Below are positions 9,425 through 19,429 of a stretch of DNA of 64,000 bases, piece after piece. A model generated the notes under the pieces. The model searched no databases. It had not been told where the DNA came from and saw only the letters and a list, made by a program, of their open reading frames with translations. Source of the stretch: Vreelandella zhanjiangensis DSM 21076 (GTDB lineage Bacteria > Pseudomonadota > Gammaproteobacteria > Pseudomonadales > Halomonadaceae); assembly GCF_000377665.1 (NCBI RefSeq), contig NZ_KB898650.1:1-64000 (forward strand). The letters are read 5' to 3'. Every line of letters starts with the position of its first letter. Positions within the stretch are counted from its first letter, which is position 1. Made by a program: the position numbers and the translations under genes.

Positions 9425-10315
9425 ATGACTGCTTCTTCTTGCTACCGTGGACGCTTTGCTCCCACCCCGTCAGGACCACTGCATTTTGGATCTCTGGTGG
9501 CGGCGCTGGGCAGCTATCTGGATGCCCGCGCCGTCGGCGGTGAATGGCGGGTACGGATTGAAGATATTGATCCGCCGCGTTGCCCTCAAGGGGCCGACAC
9601 TACCATCCTGCGCCAGCTGGAGGCCTTTGGTCTGCATTGGGATAAAGAGATTGTCTGGCAGCATGGCCGCCACGCGGCTTATCAACAGGCACTTGAGCAG
9701 CTAGCGGCCCAGGGATTAGCCTATCCGTGCAGCTGCTCACGCAAGCAGTGGCAGGATTATGCTATTTACCCAGGCTGGTGTCGTGATGGGCTAAACGCCT
9801 CGGGCAAGCCGGTCGCCTGGCGGCTACGCAGCGATTTGGCCAAGCGCCCCATCACCTGGCAGGATCGTCTGTTCGGCCATCAACAGTTTGATCCTGCCGA
9901 GATGGGCGACGTGGTGCTCAAGCGCAAGGATAACCTTTGGGCTTACCAGTTGGCGGTTGTCGTCGACGATGCCGAACAGGGCATTACCGATGTGGTAAGA
10001 GGCTTGGATCTGCTCGACAACACGCCCTGGCAGCGCCAGCTGCAAATTGCCCTGAAACTTCCCGAGCCACGCTACCTGCATTTACCGCTAGTGGTAACAT
10101 CACAAGGCCAGAAGCTCTCGAAACAGAACCTTGCGCCATCGCTTGCCGGTGATGACCGGGGTATTCGCCGCCAACTTTTTCAGGCGCTTCAAGCGCTCGA
10201 CCAATCGCCGCCGCCTGAATTAGCCACAGAACTTCCGGAAAGCCAATTACACTGGGCCGTGGTCAACTGGTCGGTTGAGCGCCTTTCGCCAGCCGAACAC
10301 CGCCTCTCGCCGTAA
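9425..10315 (+). CDS. gluQ: Glutamyl-queuosine tRNA(Asp) synthetase
   Basis: Attaches glutamate to the queuosine base in the anticodon of tRNA-Asp; it is a truncated paralogue of glutamyl-tRNA synthetase lacking the anticodon-binding domain. The 296-residue protein has the class I start [16 protein letters not shown] (HIGH equivalent HFGS), a zinc site of cysteines in CSCSRKQW and YPGWCRDG, and the KMSKS equivalent KLSKQN. A dksA-gluQ pair is typical of gammaproteobacteria. It is followed after 10 bases by a small gene ahead of cbrA. Confidence 0.94.
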   Translation: MTASSCYRGRFAPTPSGPLHFGSLVAALGSYLDARAVGGEWRVRIEDIDPPRCPQGADTTILRQLEAFGLHWDKEIVWQHGRHAAYQQALEQLAAQGLAYPCSCSRKQWQDYAIYPGWCRDGLNASGKPVAWRLRSDLAKRPITWQDRLFGHQQFDPAEMGDVVLKRKDNLWAYQLAVVVDDAEQGITDVVRGLDLLDNTPWQRQLQIALKLPEPRYLHLPLVVTSQGQKLSKQNLAPSLAGDDRGIRRQLFQALQALDQSPPPELATELPESQLHWAVVNWSVERLSPAEHRLSP

Positions 10316-10325
10316 GGAATTAACT

Positions 10326-10502
10326 ATGTATGTCTACCGCATCATGCTGTTTTTGGTGTTTGGCGGTTACTTACTCTCTCCGTTATTGATGGACGGCTGG
10401 AGCGATCCCGACGCGGTCTGGTACCGACCGTTTGCGATCTGGGGCGTATTGATTGCGCTCACGCTATGGCTTGAGCAAAAAAGGAAGTTAGATGAGCGTT
10501 GA
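10326..10502 (+). CDS. cbrX: Small membrane protein CbrX-like, upstream of cbrA
   Basis: A 58-residue protein with one hydrophobic segment near the N-terminus (RIMLFLVFGGYLLSPLLM) and a second one ending before the basic tail EQKRKLDER. It starts at ATG 10326 after AAGGA, and its stop lies 11 bases inside cbrA, so translation of the two is probably coupled. In Pseudomonas a short gene called cbrX holds exactly this place. The assignment here rests on position, size and hydrophobicity rather than sequence comparison. Its function is unknown; it may set expression of the large sensor kinase. Confidence 0.7.
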   Translation: MYVYRIMLFLVFGGYLLSPLLMDGWSDPDAVWYRPFAIWGVLIALTLWLEQKRKLDER

Positions 10503-13434
10503 GTTAACCGGCGTTTTACTGCTCGGATTAGGCTACCTGGGCCTGCTGTTTAGCTGTGGCGTTGCCGTAGAGCGCGGTTGGATACCCACACGGATTGCTC
10601 GCCACCCGCTGGTCTACACCCTCGCGCTAGGGGTTTATGCCAGCGCCTGGGCCATCTATGGCAGCGTCGAGTTTGCCGCCAATGCAGGATTTGGTTATCT
10701 GGCCTATTACCTGGGCGCGGCGGGTACGTTTCTGCTCGCGCCGGTGCTGCTGGTACCCATTCAGCGTATTACCCGTACCTACCAGCTCGCTTCACTAGCA
10801 GATCTGTTTGCGTTTCGCTTTCGCTCCCGCTGGGCAGGCACGCTGGTCACGTTGATCAGCCTGCTGGCGGTGTTGCCACTGCTGGGTATTCAGGTTCAAA
10901 CCTTAAGCGATGCCATTCACTGGCTTACCGGCAGCCCCTACAGCTCTGGCGCGGCGCTGCTGTTTTGCGGGTTGATTGCGGTGTTTGCCGTGGTCTTCGG
11001 CGCACGGCATAGTCATGCTCGCCAGGACCCTTTGATCAGCATCCTGGCATTTGAATCGTTGATCAAACTGTTCGCGATGCTCGGCCTGGGCGCGGCAGCG
11101 CTATGGCTTGTGTTTGACGGGCCGCAGGACCTGCAACACTGGCTGGAAGGGCCGGGCTTTCAAGCCCAGCTGGCAACTCCTCAGCTAGAGGAGGCCCAGT
11201 GGCGCACGCTGCTGCTACTGTTTTTTGCAGCCGCCTTCATGATGCCCCACCTGTTTCATATCACGTTTGCCGAAAACCTGTCGCGCCATACGCTGCTTCA
11301 AGCCAGCTGGACTCTGCCGCTCTACTTGCTATTAATGGCCATACCGATACCCCTGATTTGGTGGGCTGCCCAATCCGTCACCGACGATATTCCGGTCGCG
11401 GCCTACGCCGTTTATGTGATGAGCGAACACTGGTGGATCAAGGCGCTGGCGTTTCTGGCCGGACTTGCCGCCGCCAGTGGCACCATGATCATGATCGCGC
11501 TGGCCCTTTCCGGCATGGTGCTCAACCATATCGTGCTGGTGGCCAGGCCTCCAGAAGCCCGGAGTGACCTGTATGGCTGGCTGCTCTGGCTACGCCGTGG
11601 CTTGGTAGTCGGCGTTATTATTAGCGGCTGGCTGTTTTATGAATGGGTGGGGCGAAATCACGACCTTGCCAGCCTTGGCCTGGCATCGTTTGTCGGCATG
11701 GCGCAATGCTTACCCGGTATGCTGGCGCTGCTCTATTGGCCAGGCGCCAACCGCATGGGCATGGTGGTCGGACTGATCGCAGGCGTTGCGCTATGGCTCT
11801 GGGGGCTCTGGCTGCCGCTGATTTTCTCGCTCCCCACACCGCCGCTGCCCTTTGCCCACCTTATCCCTGCCAATGCGCCGCCCTGGTACACGGTCACTCT
11901 GCTGTCGCTTGCCACTAACATCGTGCTGTTGATTGTCATCTCGCTGTTTACGCGTATATCAGAAGGTGAAAGATCAGCGGCAGAAGCGTGTTCTGTCGAT
12001 GCGGTCATCCGCTCGAAGCGCTTACCGCTGGAAGCCGCCACCGCCGCTGATTTTTCTCCCCATCTGGCCCAGGCTATAGGCGATGAGGCGGCCCAGCGCG
12101 AGGTTTCCCGAGCGCTAAAAGCCCTCAAGCTGACGCCTCAAGAGCGGCGTCCTTACGCGTTACGCAGGCTACGCGACCGTATTCAGGCCAACCTTTCAGG
12201 CTTGATGGGGCCTTCGGTCGCCCGCGATATCGTCGATCGCTACCTGCCCTACCGCCATGATGATGCACCGGTAACCGACGATATCCACTTTGTCGAAAGT
12301 CGCTTGGAAGCCTACCGCTCGCGCCTGACCGGGCTTGCCCGTGAGCTTGACGGGCTACGCCGTCACCACCGACAAACGCTGGCTTACCTGCCGGTGGGGC
12401 TGTGCGTATTTGGCGATGATAAAGAGCTTATTATGTGGAATCAGGCGCTGACGCGGCTTTCAGGCATTAGCGGAGAAAGCGTTATTGGCTCGCGCTGCGA
12501 CAGCCTGCCCGCCCCGTGGTCTGAACTGCTGGGCAATGTGCTTTCCGCCTCGCAAACCCCGCGCTATAAACAGGCGGTGTCGCTGCACGGCAAGGATTAC
12601 TTTCTGACCCTGCATAAAGCGGAGCTAAGCGGCCATGACAGCCGGGGCGGCAGCGTCGTTCTGGTTGAAGACCATACCGAGATGAAGTGGCTTGAGGATG
12701 AACTGGTGCATGCCGCCCGCCTGGCGTCTATCGGCCAGCTGGCGGCGGGCGTGGCCCATGAAATCGGCAATCCGATTACCGGGATCTCGTCACTGGCGCA
12801 AAATTTACGCTACGATACCAACGACCCTGCCCTGCTGGAAACCGCCGACCAGATTCAGCAATTGACCCAGCGAGTCACTAAAATAGTTAACTCACTGGTA
12901 GGCTTTGCTCACGGCGGTCGCCTTTCGGGCCCACCACCAGCGTCGCCCGTAGCGCTTACGGCGATTAGCGAAGACGCATTACACTTGATCCACCTGGCGC
13001 GCTCGGGCGAGGATGTAACGCTTACCAACGCCTGCCCTGAAGATCTTGTGGTACGCGGTGACGCGCAGCGGTTGACCCAGGTCATGGTCAATCTGCTCAG
13101 CAATGCCCGGGATGCCTGTATGCCCGGCGGTCATGTGACGATTACGGCTGGCCAGCAAAGTGGCAGCGCCTGGTGGCGAGTAACCGATGATGGCCAGGGG
13201 ATCGATCCGCGCGTGCGCGATCACCTGTTTGAGCCTTTCACCACCACCAAACCGGCAGGCGAAGGCACAGGCCTTGGGCTATCGCTTGCGTATCAGATTA
13301 TCAACGAGCATCAAGGCAAAATAGACGTGGCCTCGCCACCTCCCGATGAGCCTCGCGGCACGGCCATTACGCTTTGGCTGCCGCTTTACCAACAGGATGA
13401 CCCGCAATCCCATGCCCAGGATTCTGATTGTTGA
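10492..13434 (+). CDS. cbrA: Sensor histidine kinase CbrA with SLC5-like transporter domain
   Basis: A membrane sensor kinase controlling carbon and nitrogen source use through CbrB. The 980-residue protein starts with a sodium/solute-symporter-like domain of roughly twelve to thirteen helices (residues about 1-500, with the conserved [17 protein letters not shown] segment). A PAS-like region ([11 protein letters not shown]...) follows, then the dimerisation H-box [14 protein letters not shown] with the phospho-accepting His756. The ATPase domain has N, G1 and G2 boxes ([22 protein letters not shown]). Length and domain order match Pseudomonas CbrA. It overlaps cbrX by 11 bases and cbrB by 23. 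Histidine is reported as a transport substrate of the Pseudomonas protein; this is not inferable here. Confidence 0.93.
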   Translation: MSVELTGVLLLGLGYLGLLFSCGVAVERGWIPTRIARHPLVYTLALGVYASAWAIYGSVEFAANAGFGYLAYYLGAAGTFLLAPVLLVPIQRITRTYQLASLADLFAFRFRSRWAGTLVTLISLLAVLPLLGIQVQTLSDAIHWLTGSPYSSGAALLFCGLIAVFAVVFGARHSHARQDPLISILAFESLIKLFAMLGLGAAALWLVFDGPQDLQHWLEGPGFQAQLATPQLEEAQWRTLLLLFFAAAFMMPHLFHITFAENLSRHTLLQASWTLPLYLLLMAIPIPLIWWAAQSVTDDIPVAAYAVYVMSEHWWIKALAFLAGLAAASGTMIMIALALSGMVLNHIVLVARPPEARSDLYGWLLWLRRGLVVGVIISGWLFYEWVGRNHDLASLGLASFVGMAQCLPGMLALLYWPGANRMGMVVGLIAGVALWLWGLWLPLIFSLPTPPLPFAHLIPANAPPWYTVTLLSLATNIVLLIVISLFTRISEGERSAAEACSVDAVIRSKRLPLEAATAADFSPHLAQAIGDEAAQREVSRALKALKLTPQERRPYALRRLRDRIQANLSGLMGPSVARDIVDRYLPYRHDDAPVTDDIHFVESRLEAYRSRLTGLARELDGLRRHHRQTLAYLPVGLCVFGDDKELIMWNQALTRLSGISGESVIGSRCDSLPAPWSELLGNVLSASQTPRYKQAVSLHGKDYFLTLHKAELSGHDSRGGSVVLVEDHTEMKWLEDELVHAARLASIGQLAAGVAHEIGNPITGISSLAQNLRYDTNDPALLETADQIQQLTQRVTKIVNSLVGFAHGGRLSGPPPASPVALTAISEDALHLIHLARSGEDVTLTNACPEDLVVRGDAQRLTQVMVNLLSNARDACMPGGHVTITAGQQSGSAWWRVTDDGQGIDPRVRDHLFEPFTTTKPAGEGTGLGLSLAYQIINEHQGKIDVASPPPDEPRGTAITLWLPLYQQDDPQSHAQDSDC

Positions 13435-14797
13435 AGATGAAGCGATTATTCGCAGCGCCTTAAAGCGCTTACTCGAACGCCATGACTATACCGTCAGCGA
13501 AGCGGGCAGCGTCGAAGACGCCAGCCAGTTGGCGCTTAACGAGTTCGATCTCATCATCAGCGACCTGCGCCTGCCGGGCGAACCGGGCACCACGCTGATC
13601 AGTGCCGCCGCCCCTGCGCCGGTGCTGATCATGACCAGCTATGCCAGCATGCGCTCGGCGGTGGACGCCTTAAAGCAGGGGGCGGTCGACTATATCGCCA
13701 AACCGTTTGACCATACTGAGCTGCTTGAAACCATTGAGCGCATTTTGCATCAGCAGTCGATGCAGCACGGCGAGCCACCCGCGATTACCGATGATGGCGG
13801 CAGCCAGCAGATGATGATCGGTAATTGCACGGCCATGCAGCAGGTCTATACGCGTATTCGCAAAACCGCCCCGGCCGACGTTACCGTACTGATTCTGGGT
13901 GAATCGGGTACCGGTAAAGAGCTTGTCGCCCGAGCGATTCATCAGCAGAGTAAGCGCGCCAAAGCGCCGCTGATCAGCGTTAACTGCGCGGCTATTCCCG
14001 AAACGCTGATCGAATCAGAGCTGTTTGGGCATGAAAAAGGTGCATTTACCGGCGCCAGTGCATCACGCACCGGCTTAGTAGAAGCCGCCGACCAAGGCAC
14101 GCTGTTTTTGGATGAAATAGGCGAGCTACCCCTGGATGCCCAGGCGCGTCTGCTGCGCGTACTGCAGGAGGGCGAAATTCGTAAGATCGGCTCGGTCGAA
14201 ACCCGCCACGTGAATGTACGCCTGATTGCCGCCACTCACCGGGACCTGCGCGCCCTGTCCAAAAGCGGCGAATTCCGCTTGGATCTTTATTACCGCCTGA
14301 ACGTCATGCAGATCGAGCTGCCCCCGCTTCGCGAACGCGAAGACGATGTACTGGAAATTGCCGATATTCTGCTGGATAAGGCGTGCGCTCGACACGAACG
14401 CCCCGGCCTACGGCTTTCCAGAGCGGCCCGCCAGGATCTGCGCGACTACCCATGGCCAGGCAATGTCCGTGAGTTGGAAAATGCCTTGGAGCGGGGGGTG
14501 ATTCTGGCGGAGGGCCATTTGATTCACCCTGACGACCTGGGGCTTGCGCCAACGCCGTCGCGTAACCATTCGCAGGCCAACCCCGCGGCAACACCTTCCG
14601 CTGACGAGACTGCCCAAGGAGAAGATGAGGATGATCTATCCTTGGAAGACTACTTTCAGCACTTTGTGCTTGAACACCAGGACCAGATGAGTGAAACCGA
14701 GCTGGCTCAAAAACTCGGCATCAGCCGCAAGAACTTATGGGAGCGGCGCCAGCGGCTAGGCATCCCACGCAAGAAGACCGCACGGCGTCCTAACTGA
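13412..14797 (+). CDS. cbrB: Sigma-54-dependent response regulator CbrB
   Basis: Phosphorylated by CbrA, it activates sigma-54 promoters, in Pseudomonas chiefly that of the small RNA CrcZ. The 461-residue protein has a receiver domain with phospho-acceptor Asp51 (SDLRLPG), an AAA+ domain with Walker A GESGTGKE, the sigma-54 contact loop GAFTGA, Walker B LFLDEIGE, and a C-terminal helix-turn-helix ([19 protein letters not shown]). The start at ATG 13412 gives [10 protein letters not shown], which aligns with the family start; an ATG at 13397 is the alternative. It lies directly upstream of a sigma-54 promoter and an untranslated A-rich region, as in Pseudomonas. Confidence 0.93.
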   Translation: MPRILIVEDEAIIRSALKRLLERHDYTVSEAGSVEDASQLALNEFDLIISDLRLPGEPGTTLISAAAPAPVLIMTSYASMRSAVDALKQGAVDYIAKPFDHTELLETIERILHQQSMQHGEPPAITDDGGSQQMMIGNCTAMQQVYTRIRKTAPADVTVLILGESGTGKELVARAIHQQSKRAKAPLISVNCAAIPETLIESELFGHEKGAFTGASASRTGLVEAADQGTLFLDEIGELPLDAQARLLRVLQEGEIRKIGSVETRHVNVRLIAATHRDLRALSKSGEFRLDLYYRLNVMQIELPPLREREDDVLEIADILLDKACARHERPGLRLSRAARQDLRDYPWPGNVRELENALERGVILAEGHLIHPDDLGLAPTPSRNHSQANPAATPSADETAQGEDEDDLSLEDYFQHFVLEHQDQMSETELAQKLGISRKNLWERRQRLGIPRKKTARRPN

Positions 14798-14899
14798 CGC
14801 CGTGGCAGGCCGCGAGACAAACCTAACACTTACGACTTACGACCAACGTCTAATATACTGATTTAAATAAAAAATATTTAAAAATCGCGTTCCAGACAC

Positions 14900-14962
14900 T
14901 GTTACCTACCCACACAAACGACTCAAAAAACCGACACGGATCCGGTAACACTTGTTTGTTAC
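14900..14962 (+). promoter_or_regulatory. Candidate CbrB upstream activating half-sites
   Basis: Three copies of the same hexamer lie here: TGTTAC (14900-14905), its inverse GTAACA (14945-14950), and TGTTAC again (14957-14962). The last two form a palindrome with a six-base spacer. They sit about 90-150 bases upstream of the predicted start of the sigma-54 transcript, the usual position for an enhancer-binding protein. CbrB is the obvious candidate because its gene ends 103 bases upstream. An A/T-rich stretch (14994-15020) between sites and promoter could bend or bind IHF. Binding is inferred, not shown. Confidence 0.5.
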
Positions 14963-15024
14963 CCTGCCGCTCTGGCACGCCATTAAACCCTCAAGACATT
15001 GAAATTTAAAAAAATTAAAACAAC

Positions 15025-15040
15025 TGGCACGACGAGTGCA
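15025..15040 (+). promoter_or_regulatory. Sigma-54 (RpoN) promoter
   Basis: TGGCACG, four bases, then GTGCA: GG at 15026-15027 and GC at 15038-15039 with the required 10-base gap between them. It departs from the consensus TGGCACG-N4-TTGCA at one position only. The predicted transcription start is near 15051. No coding sequence begins within 580 bases downstream, so the transcript is expected to be a regulatory RNA. Confidence 0.85.
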
Positions 15041-15050
15041 ATATTACTGG

Positions 15051-15502
15051 GTAAGAAAAACAAATTGGGCCGCGCGGTGGGTCGCTAACAAAAACAAAAT
15101 GACACCACCCCAACCTGAGCCATAACAAAAACAACAGGGCCAGGTGAGATAACAGCACTAATAACAATAACAGGCTTACATCTCTGACTTGCTGGCGCTA
15201 AGAAGAATAAGCGCAGCTAATAAAAACAAAAGGTAGCAAGTGCCCAGAAAGGACGCGACGTACACCGAATGATCTGCGTACGAACAATAATAATAGCAGT
15301 GAGTGTGTACACCCCCGGAACCAATAATAATACGTCGGGGAAGAAAAGTTCGCGGTTGGATTATTGTTTTGAATACGAGGCGGTCGGATACGGCCTATCG
15401 ACTGCGGTGCGTATTCAGGGCGATGTGCCATCATGAAGAAAAACAGCAGCATGGACGCTGATTGAACACTTTATAGGGGAGGCTCTTTTAGCCTCCCCTT
15501 TC
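15051..15502 (+). ncRNA. crcZ: CrcZ-like regulatory small RNA
   Basis: Predicted about 450-nt untranslated RNA between cbrB and pcnB. It starts at a sigma-54 promoter and ends in a strong terminator. Within it lie A-rich AAN-repeat motifs of the Hfq/Crc type: 15053-15064, 15087-15099, 15124-15136, 15160-15172, 15200-15210, 15219-15231, 15283-15295, 15323-15332 and a weaker one near 15436. The motif at 15323 is held in the loop of a CCCCG/CGGGG stem (15313-15340). In Pseudomonas CrcZ has the same location, promoter type and repeated CA motifs, and titrates Hfq/Crc to relieve carbon catabolite repression. Sequence ends are predicted; the name rests on synteny and motifs. Confidence 0.82.
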
Positions 15503-15503
15503 C
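15475..15503 (+). terminator. Intrinsic terminator of the CrcZ-like RNA
   Basis: A perfect 10-bp stem AGGGGAGGCT/AGCCTCCCCT with a CTTTT loop is followed by TTT. It separates the A-rich RNA from pcnB. Confidence 0.88.
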
Positions 15504-15545
15504 GCGTTTATAGGGTAAGGCGTTTGCAAACCTGCCAGAGGTGCT

Positions 15546-15573
15546 TTGCAAGCGTAAAGGGGTCGGCTACACT
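15546..15573 (+). promoter_or_regulatory. Candidate sigma-70 promoter for pcnB
   Basis: TTGCAA (15546-15551) and TACACT (15568-15573) with a 16-base spacer lie 62 bases upstream of the chosen pcnB start and downstream of the preceding terminator. It is plausible by position only. Confidence 0.4.
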
Positions 15574-15634
15574 CATCGGCTTACCGATTACTTCACGGTC
15601 ATTTTTTCGATACCCTGCGAGTCGATATCGCCGC

Positions 15635-17020
15635 ATGTTCAAAGGATTTACCCGTTTCTTACATAGCCCGGGAGAGCAATTGAAAACCCTGCTCGATCCC
15701 CAAGAGAGTGAAACCACTCTCAGCCCACGCATTATTCCTCGGTCCGAGCATCCCGTTTCTCGCCAACATATCAGCGACGCCGCGTTAAAAGTGCTCTATC
15801 GCCTTAGCGGTGCAGGCTTTGAGGCCTATCTGGTAGGCGGATGTATTCGCGATGCTTTGCTTGGCAAGATGCCCAAGGATTTTGACGTTGCCACCAACGC
15901 GACGCCTGAACAGGTACGCGATCTGTTTCGCAACTCGCGCTTGATCGGCCGACGCTTTCGTATTGTCCACGTCCGCTTTGGGCGTGAGGTCATCGAAGTC
16001 ACTACGTTCCGTGGCAAACCACAAGACGAACATGGCGATCACATTGCCCAACAGTCTGACGCCGGCCTGCTGCTGCGTGACAACGTATGGGGCAATATCG
16101 AGGAAGACGCCTTACGGCGCGACTTCACCGTCAATGCCCTGTACTACAACATTGCCGACTTCAGCCTTCACGATTTTGCCAACGGTGCGCGCGATATTGA
16201 ATCGCGCACGCTGCGCCTGATCGGCGACCCGGCCACGCGCTACCGGGAAGATCCGGTACGTATGCTGCGCGCCGTGCGCTTTGCGGCCAAGCTCGATTTC
16301 ACCATTGAGCCTGCCACCGAAGCACCGATGTACGATCTTGCGCCGCTGCTGCTGCAAATTCCGCCCGCGCGACTGTTTGATGAAGTGCTCAAGATGTTTA
16401 TGTCCGGTCATGGACTGGCGACCTTCCGCCTGCTCAGCCATTACGGCCTGTTTGGCATGCTCTTCCCCGAATCGGAAGAGGCCATGGCCGATGCGGCGTG
16501 GGCGGAAAAATTAATCGAATACGCCCTGACCAATACCGACAAGCGGATTGCCGAAGACCGCCCAGTGACACCTGCGTTCCTGCTCGCCGCTTTCTTGTGG
16601 GCGCCGGTCGCCAACCGCCAGGCCGAGCTTGAAGCTGAAGGCATGCCCGCCATACCGGCGCTACAAACGGCGGCTCAAGAGGTTGTTTCGCGTCAGTTGG
16701 AACATACCTCTATCCCTAAACGCTTTGGTATGCCCATGCGCGATATTTGGGAGCTGCAGGCACGCCTTCCGTTACGGCGCGGCAAGCGCGCTTTCCAGAC
16801 CCGCGAGCACCCGCGTTTCCGCGCAGCTTACGATTTACTCCTGCTGCGCGAGCAAGCCGGTGAGATTCCGCGCGGCCTGGGCGACTGGTGGACGGCTTTC
16901 CAGCAGGGCGATGAGCATGAACAGCGCCGCCTGCTTCAGAAAGTGGGCGGCGACCCGGCAAGCCAGGGCGACCGCCGCCGCAAACGGCGCCGTAAACCCA
17001 CGCGTAACCCCGAACAGTGA
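15635..17020 (+). CDS. pcnB: Poly(A) polymerase I
   Basis: Adds 3' poly(A) tails that promote RNA decay, acting with PNPase and RNase E. The 461-residue protein has the class II nucleotidyltransferase signature GGCIRDALLGK, the catalytic DFDVATNATPEQV aspartates and the RRDFTVNALYYN segment. The C-terminus is very basic (RRKRRRKPTRNPEQ), as in other PcnB proteins. The start at ATG 15635 gives MFKGFTRF, matching the family; an in-frame ATG at 15524 would reach back toward the RNA terminator and is rejected. No clear ribosome-binding site precedes 15635. folK follows after 7 bases. Confidence 0.93.
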   Translation: MFKGFTRFLHSPGEQLKTLLDPQESETTLSPRIIPRSEHPVSRQHISDAALKVLYRLSGAGFEAYLVGGCIRDALLGKMPKDFDVATNATPEQVRDLFRNSRLIGRRFRIVHVRFGREVIEVTTFRGKPQDEHGDHIAQQSDAGLLLRDNVWGNIEEDALRRDFTVNALYYNIADFSLHDFANGARDIESRTLRLIGDPATRYREDPVRMLRAVRFAAKLDFTIEPATEAPMYDLAPLLLQIPPARLFDEVLKMFMSGHGLATFRLLSHYGLFGMLFPESEEAMADAAWAEKLIEYALTNTDKRIAEDRPVTPAFLLAAFLWAPVANRQAELEAEGMPAIPALQTAAQEVVSRQLEHTSIPKRFGMPMRDIWELQARLPLRRGKRAFQTREHPRFRAAYDLLLLREQAGEIPRGLGDWWTAFQQGDEHEQRRLLQKVGGDPASQGDRRRKRRRKPTRNPEQ

Positions 17021-17027
17021 GTAAAGC

Positions 17028-17528
17028 ATGACAACGTTAGCGCTGGCGTATATTGGTCTGGGTAGCAATCTTGATGACCCTATTACACAAGTACGCCAGG
17101 CTATTTCGGCGCTTGCCACCCTGCCGCTTAGCAAGCTTCACGGCACCTCCTCGTTGTACGCAAGCCGCCCGGTTGGCCCTCAAGACCAGCCCGATTTTGT
17201 GAACGCGGTCGTCGCCCTGAAAACCTCGCTTTCACCGCTCGCCCTACTTGATCAGCTACAGTCGTTAGAGCAGCGCCATCGGCGCAAGCGCGAGCGTCAC
17301 TGGGGGCCGCGCACGCTGGATCTGGATTTACTGCTTTATGATCAGCAGACAATTGCCTATCCGCGCTTGAACGTTCCTCACCCGCATATGCATGAGCGAG
17401 CCTTTGTTCTGGCGCCTCTGGCCGAACTTGATGCCACGCTAACTCTTCACCAGCAGCCGCTAAGCCACTGGCTGGATAACATTGCCAACCCCGGCATTCA
17501 GCGTTTAGTCGAAGATGGCCCCGGCTAA
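17028..17528 (+). CDS. folK: 6-hydroxymethyl-7,8-dihydropterin pyrophosphokinase
   Basis: Transfers pyrophosphate from ATP to hydroxymethyl-dihydropterin in folate synthesis; its product is the substrate of FolP encoded at 34.5-35.4 kb. The 166-residue protein has YIGLGSNLDDP at the start, and the conserved RKRERHWGPRTLDLDLLLYD metal- and ATP-binding block. The start at 17028 lies 7 bases after the pcnB stop, an arrangement (pcnB-folK-panB-panC) common in gammaproteobacteria. About 170 bases without a gene separate it from panB. Confidence 0.95.
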   Translation: MTTLALAYIGLGSNLDDPITQVRQAISALATLPLSKLHGTSSLYASRPVGPQDQPDFVNAVVALKTSLSPLALLDQLQSLEQRHRRKRERHWGPRTLDLDLLLYDQQTIAYPRLNVPHPHMHERAFVLAPLAELDATLTLHQQPLSHWLDNIANPGIQRLVEDGPG

Positions 17529-17700
17529 GCGGCTATCTTGTTAGCCAGGCCTCGACACACAGCGCTCGACCGGGTAACAATCGCCTATCTGGCAACAAGC
17601 CGAGCTAACAACATATCGAACTAGCAGCATACCGAATTCGTGATACTAATAATGGCTGGGTGCCTATGCCGCACCGGCCCACGACGATAGAGAACATGCC

Positions 17701-18492
17701 ATGAAACCCGTTACCCTGAGCACGCTACAGGCCTATAAGCGCGCTGGTGAAACGTTTAGTTGCTTAACCGCTTACGATGCCTCCTTCGCCCAGGCGGCAA
17801 GCCTTGCCGGTATTGACGTGCTCTTGGTGGGCGATTCATTAGGTATGGTGCTTCAGGGTCATACCAGCACTCTTCCCGTGACGGTCGACGACATGTGCTA
17901 CCACACTCGCTGTGCAGCGCGCGGCAAGGGGCATAGCCTGTTGATGGTCGATCTGCCCTTCATGAGCAATGCGTCTACGCAGCGCATGCTCGACGATGCC
18001 GCCGCGCTGATGCGTGCCGGCGCCGAACTTGTAAAGGTAGAAGGCGAAGCCTGGATGGCCGACGGCATCCATGAGCTGACGCGGCGCGGCGTGCCCGTTT
18101 GCGCTCATCTTGGCTTAACGCCACAAGCTGTCTACCAGCTGGGTGGCTACAAGGTACAGGGCCGCGAAACAGCCCAGGCAGAGCGGATTTTAAACGATGC
18201 CAAAGTGCTGGTTGAAGCGGGCGCCTCGGTTATATTACTCGAGTGCGTACCGGCAAGCTTAGGCAAGGCAATAACCGAAGCGCTGGAAGTACCGGTTATC
18301 GGCATTGGAGCAGGCTCCGAGACCGATGGACAGATACTGGTCATGCACGATGTGCTCGGCGTGACCCACGGCCGCACTCCGCGGTTTGTGAAAAACTTCA
18401 TGGCTGATGCTAATAGCATTCAGGGCGCGTTTCAGGACTATCATGAAGCGGTCAAAACCCGCACCTTCCCTGCTCCTGAGCACTGCTTTTAA
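17701..18492 (+). CDS. panB: 3-methyl-2-oxobutanoate hydroxymethyltransferase
   Basis: First step of pantothenate synthesis: ketoisovalerate plus methylene-tetrahydrofolate gives ketopantoate. The 263-residue protein contains LTAYDASFA, the metal-binding [14 protein letters not shown] and DLPFMS segments, and [17 protein letters not shown], all typical of PanB. It begins at ATG 17701; an out-of-frame ATG lies five bases before. It heads panB-panC-panD, so the three pantoate and beta-alanine steps are in one row. Confidence 0.96.
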   Translation: MKPVTLSTLQAYKRAGETFSCLTAYDASFAQAASLAGIDVLLVGDSLGMVLQGHTSTLPVTVDDMCYHTRCAARGKGHSLLMVDLPFMSNASTQRMLDDAAALMRAGAELVKVEGEAWMADGIHELTRRGVPVCAHLGLTPQAVYQLGGYKVQGRETAQAERILNDAKVLVEAGASVILLECVPASLGKAITEALEVPVIGIGAGSETDGQILVMHDVLGVTHGRTPRFVKNFMADANSIQGAFQDYHEAVKTRTFPAPEHCF

Positions 18493-18533
18493 TCGACCGA
18501 CTCCCTCACGACGCCAGAGCATACGACACGACT

Positions 18534-19403
18534 ATGCGCACTTTGCGAGAGATTAACGACCTACGCAGCACGCTGCGTGACTACCGAAAGCGCGGTCAGC
18601 GGATCGCGCTGGTACCTACCATGGGCAATCTTCACGCCGGGCATTTAGCGCTGGTGGCGGCCGCACGCCAGCATGCGGATATCGTGGTCGCCAGCCTGTT
18701 TGTGAACCCCATGCAGTTCGGGCCTAACGAAGACCTGGATGGCTACCCGCGCACGTTTGCCGACGATCAGGTAAAGCTTACTGATGCCGGGTGCGACGTG
18801 CTCTTTTCACCCACGGTAAGCGCTCTTTACCCCCATGGGCTGGCTTCGCAAACCCGCGTTCACGTGCCTGACGTGGGTGAAGGACTGTGTGGCGGCTCGC
18901 GCCCCGGGCATTTTGACGGTGTGTCTACCGTGGTCACCATGCTGTTTAATCTGGTTCAGCCAGATATTGCCTGCTTTGGTGAAAAGGACTATCAGCAGCT
19001 TGCCGTTATCCGCAAGTTCGTTCGCGACCTGCACATGCCCATTGAAATTATCGGCGTGCCAATCGTACGCGCTGAGGATGGGCTTGCGCTTTCATCGCGT
19101 AACGGCTATTTAAGCGCCAATGAGCGTGCGATGGCACCTGCGCTTTACCGCATTTTGTGCGAACTGCGTGACGCGCTGGAACAAGGTGAACCGGCCGAAA
19201 CCGCTCTTGGCCGAGGGCTTACGCGGCTTGTGGATGCGGGCTTTACCCCCGACTACCTGGAGCTTCGCGATACACAGCTCAAGCCTGCCAGCGCCACAAC
19301 GCGCGAGGCGGTGCTGCTAGCCGCCGCCAAACTAGGCCCCGCCCGCTTGCTCGATAACCTCAGCGTGCAGCTACCTTCTCAATCAACCACGTCTCACCAC
19401 TAG
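18534..19403 (+). CDS. panC: Pantothenate synthetase
   Basis: Joins pantoate and beta-alanine with ATP to give pantothenate. The 289-residue protein has the HIGH-like motif MGNLHAGH, the [13 protein letters not shown] substrate region, [16 protein letters not shown], the FGEKDYQQL block and the KMSKS-like LSSRNGYLS. Length matches the family. It lies 41 bases after panB and 26 before panD. Confidence 0.96.
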   Translation: MRTLREINDLRSTLRDYRKRGQRIALVPTMGNLHAGHLALVAAARQHADIVVASLFVNPMQFGPNEDLDGYPRTFADDQVKLTDAGCDVLFSPTVSALYPHGLASQTRVHVPDVGEGLCGGSRPGHFDGVSTVVTMLFNLVQPDIACFGEKDYQQLAVIRKFVRDLHMPIEIIGVPIVRAEDGLALSSRNGYLSANERAMAPALYRILCELRDALEQGEPAETALGRGLTRLVDAGFTPDYLELRDTQLKPASATTREAVLLAAAKLGPARLLDNLSVQLPSQSTTSHH

Positions 19404-19429
19404 GCAGCCTTCGCCGCCCAGGAGTTGTT

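Noticed and set aside
14798-15502. A-rich repeats as a possible CRISPR array
   Set aside because: Motifs are short, unequal, and irregularly spaced with no unique spacers; they fit Hfq/Crc sites instead. No CRISPR array was seen anywhere.
15524-15634. Longer start for pcnB at 15524
   Set aside because: It would reach nearly to the RNA terminator and the residues do not match the family; ATG 15635 does.
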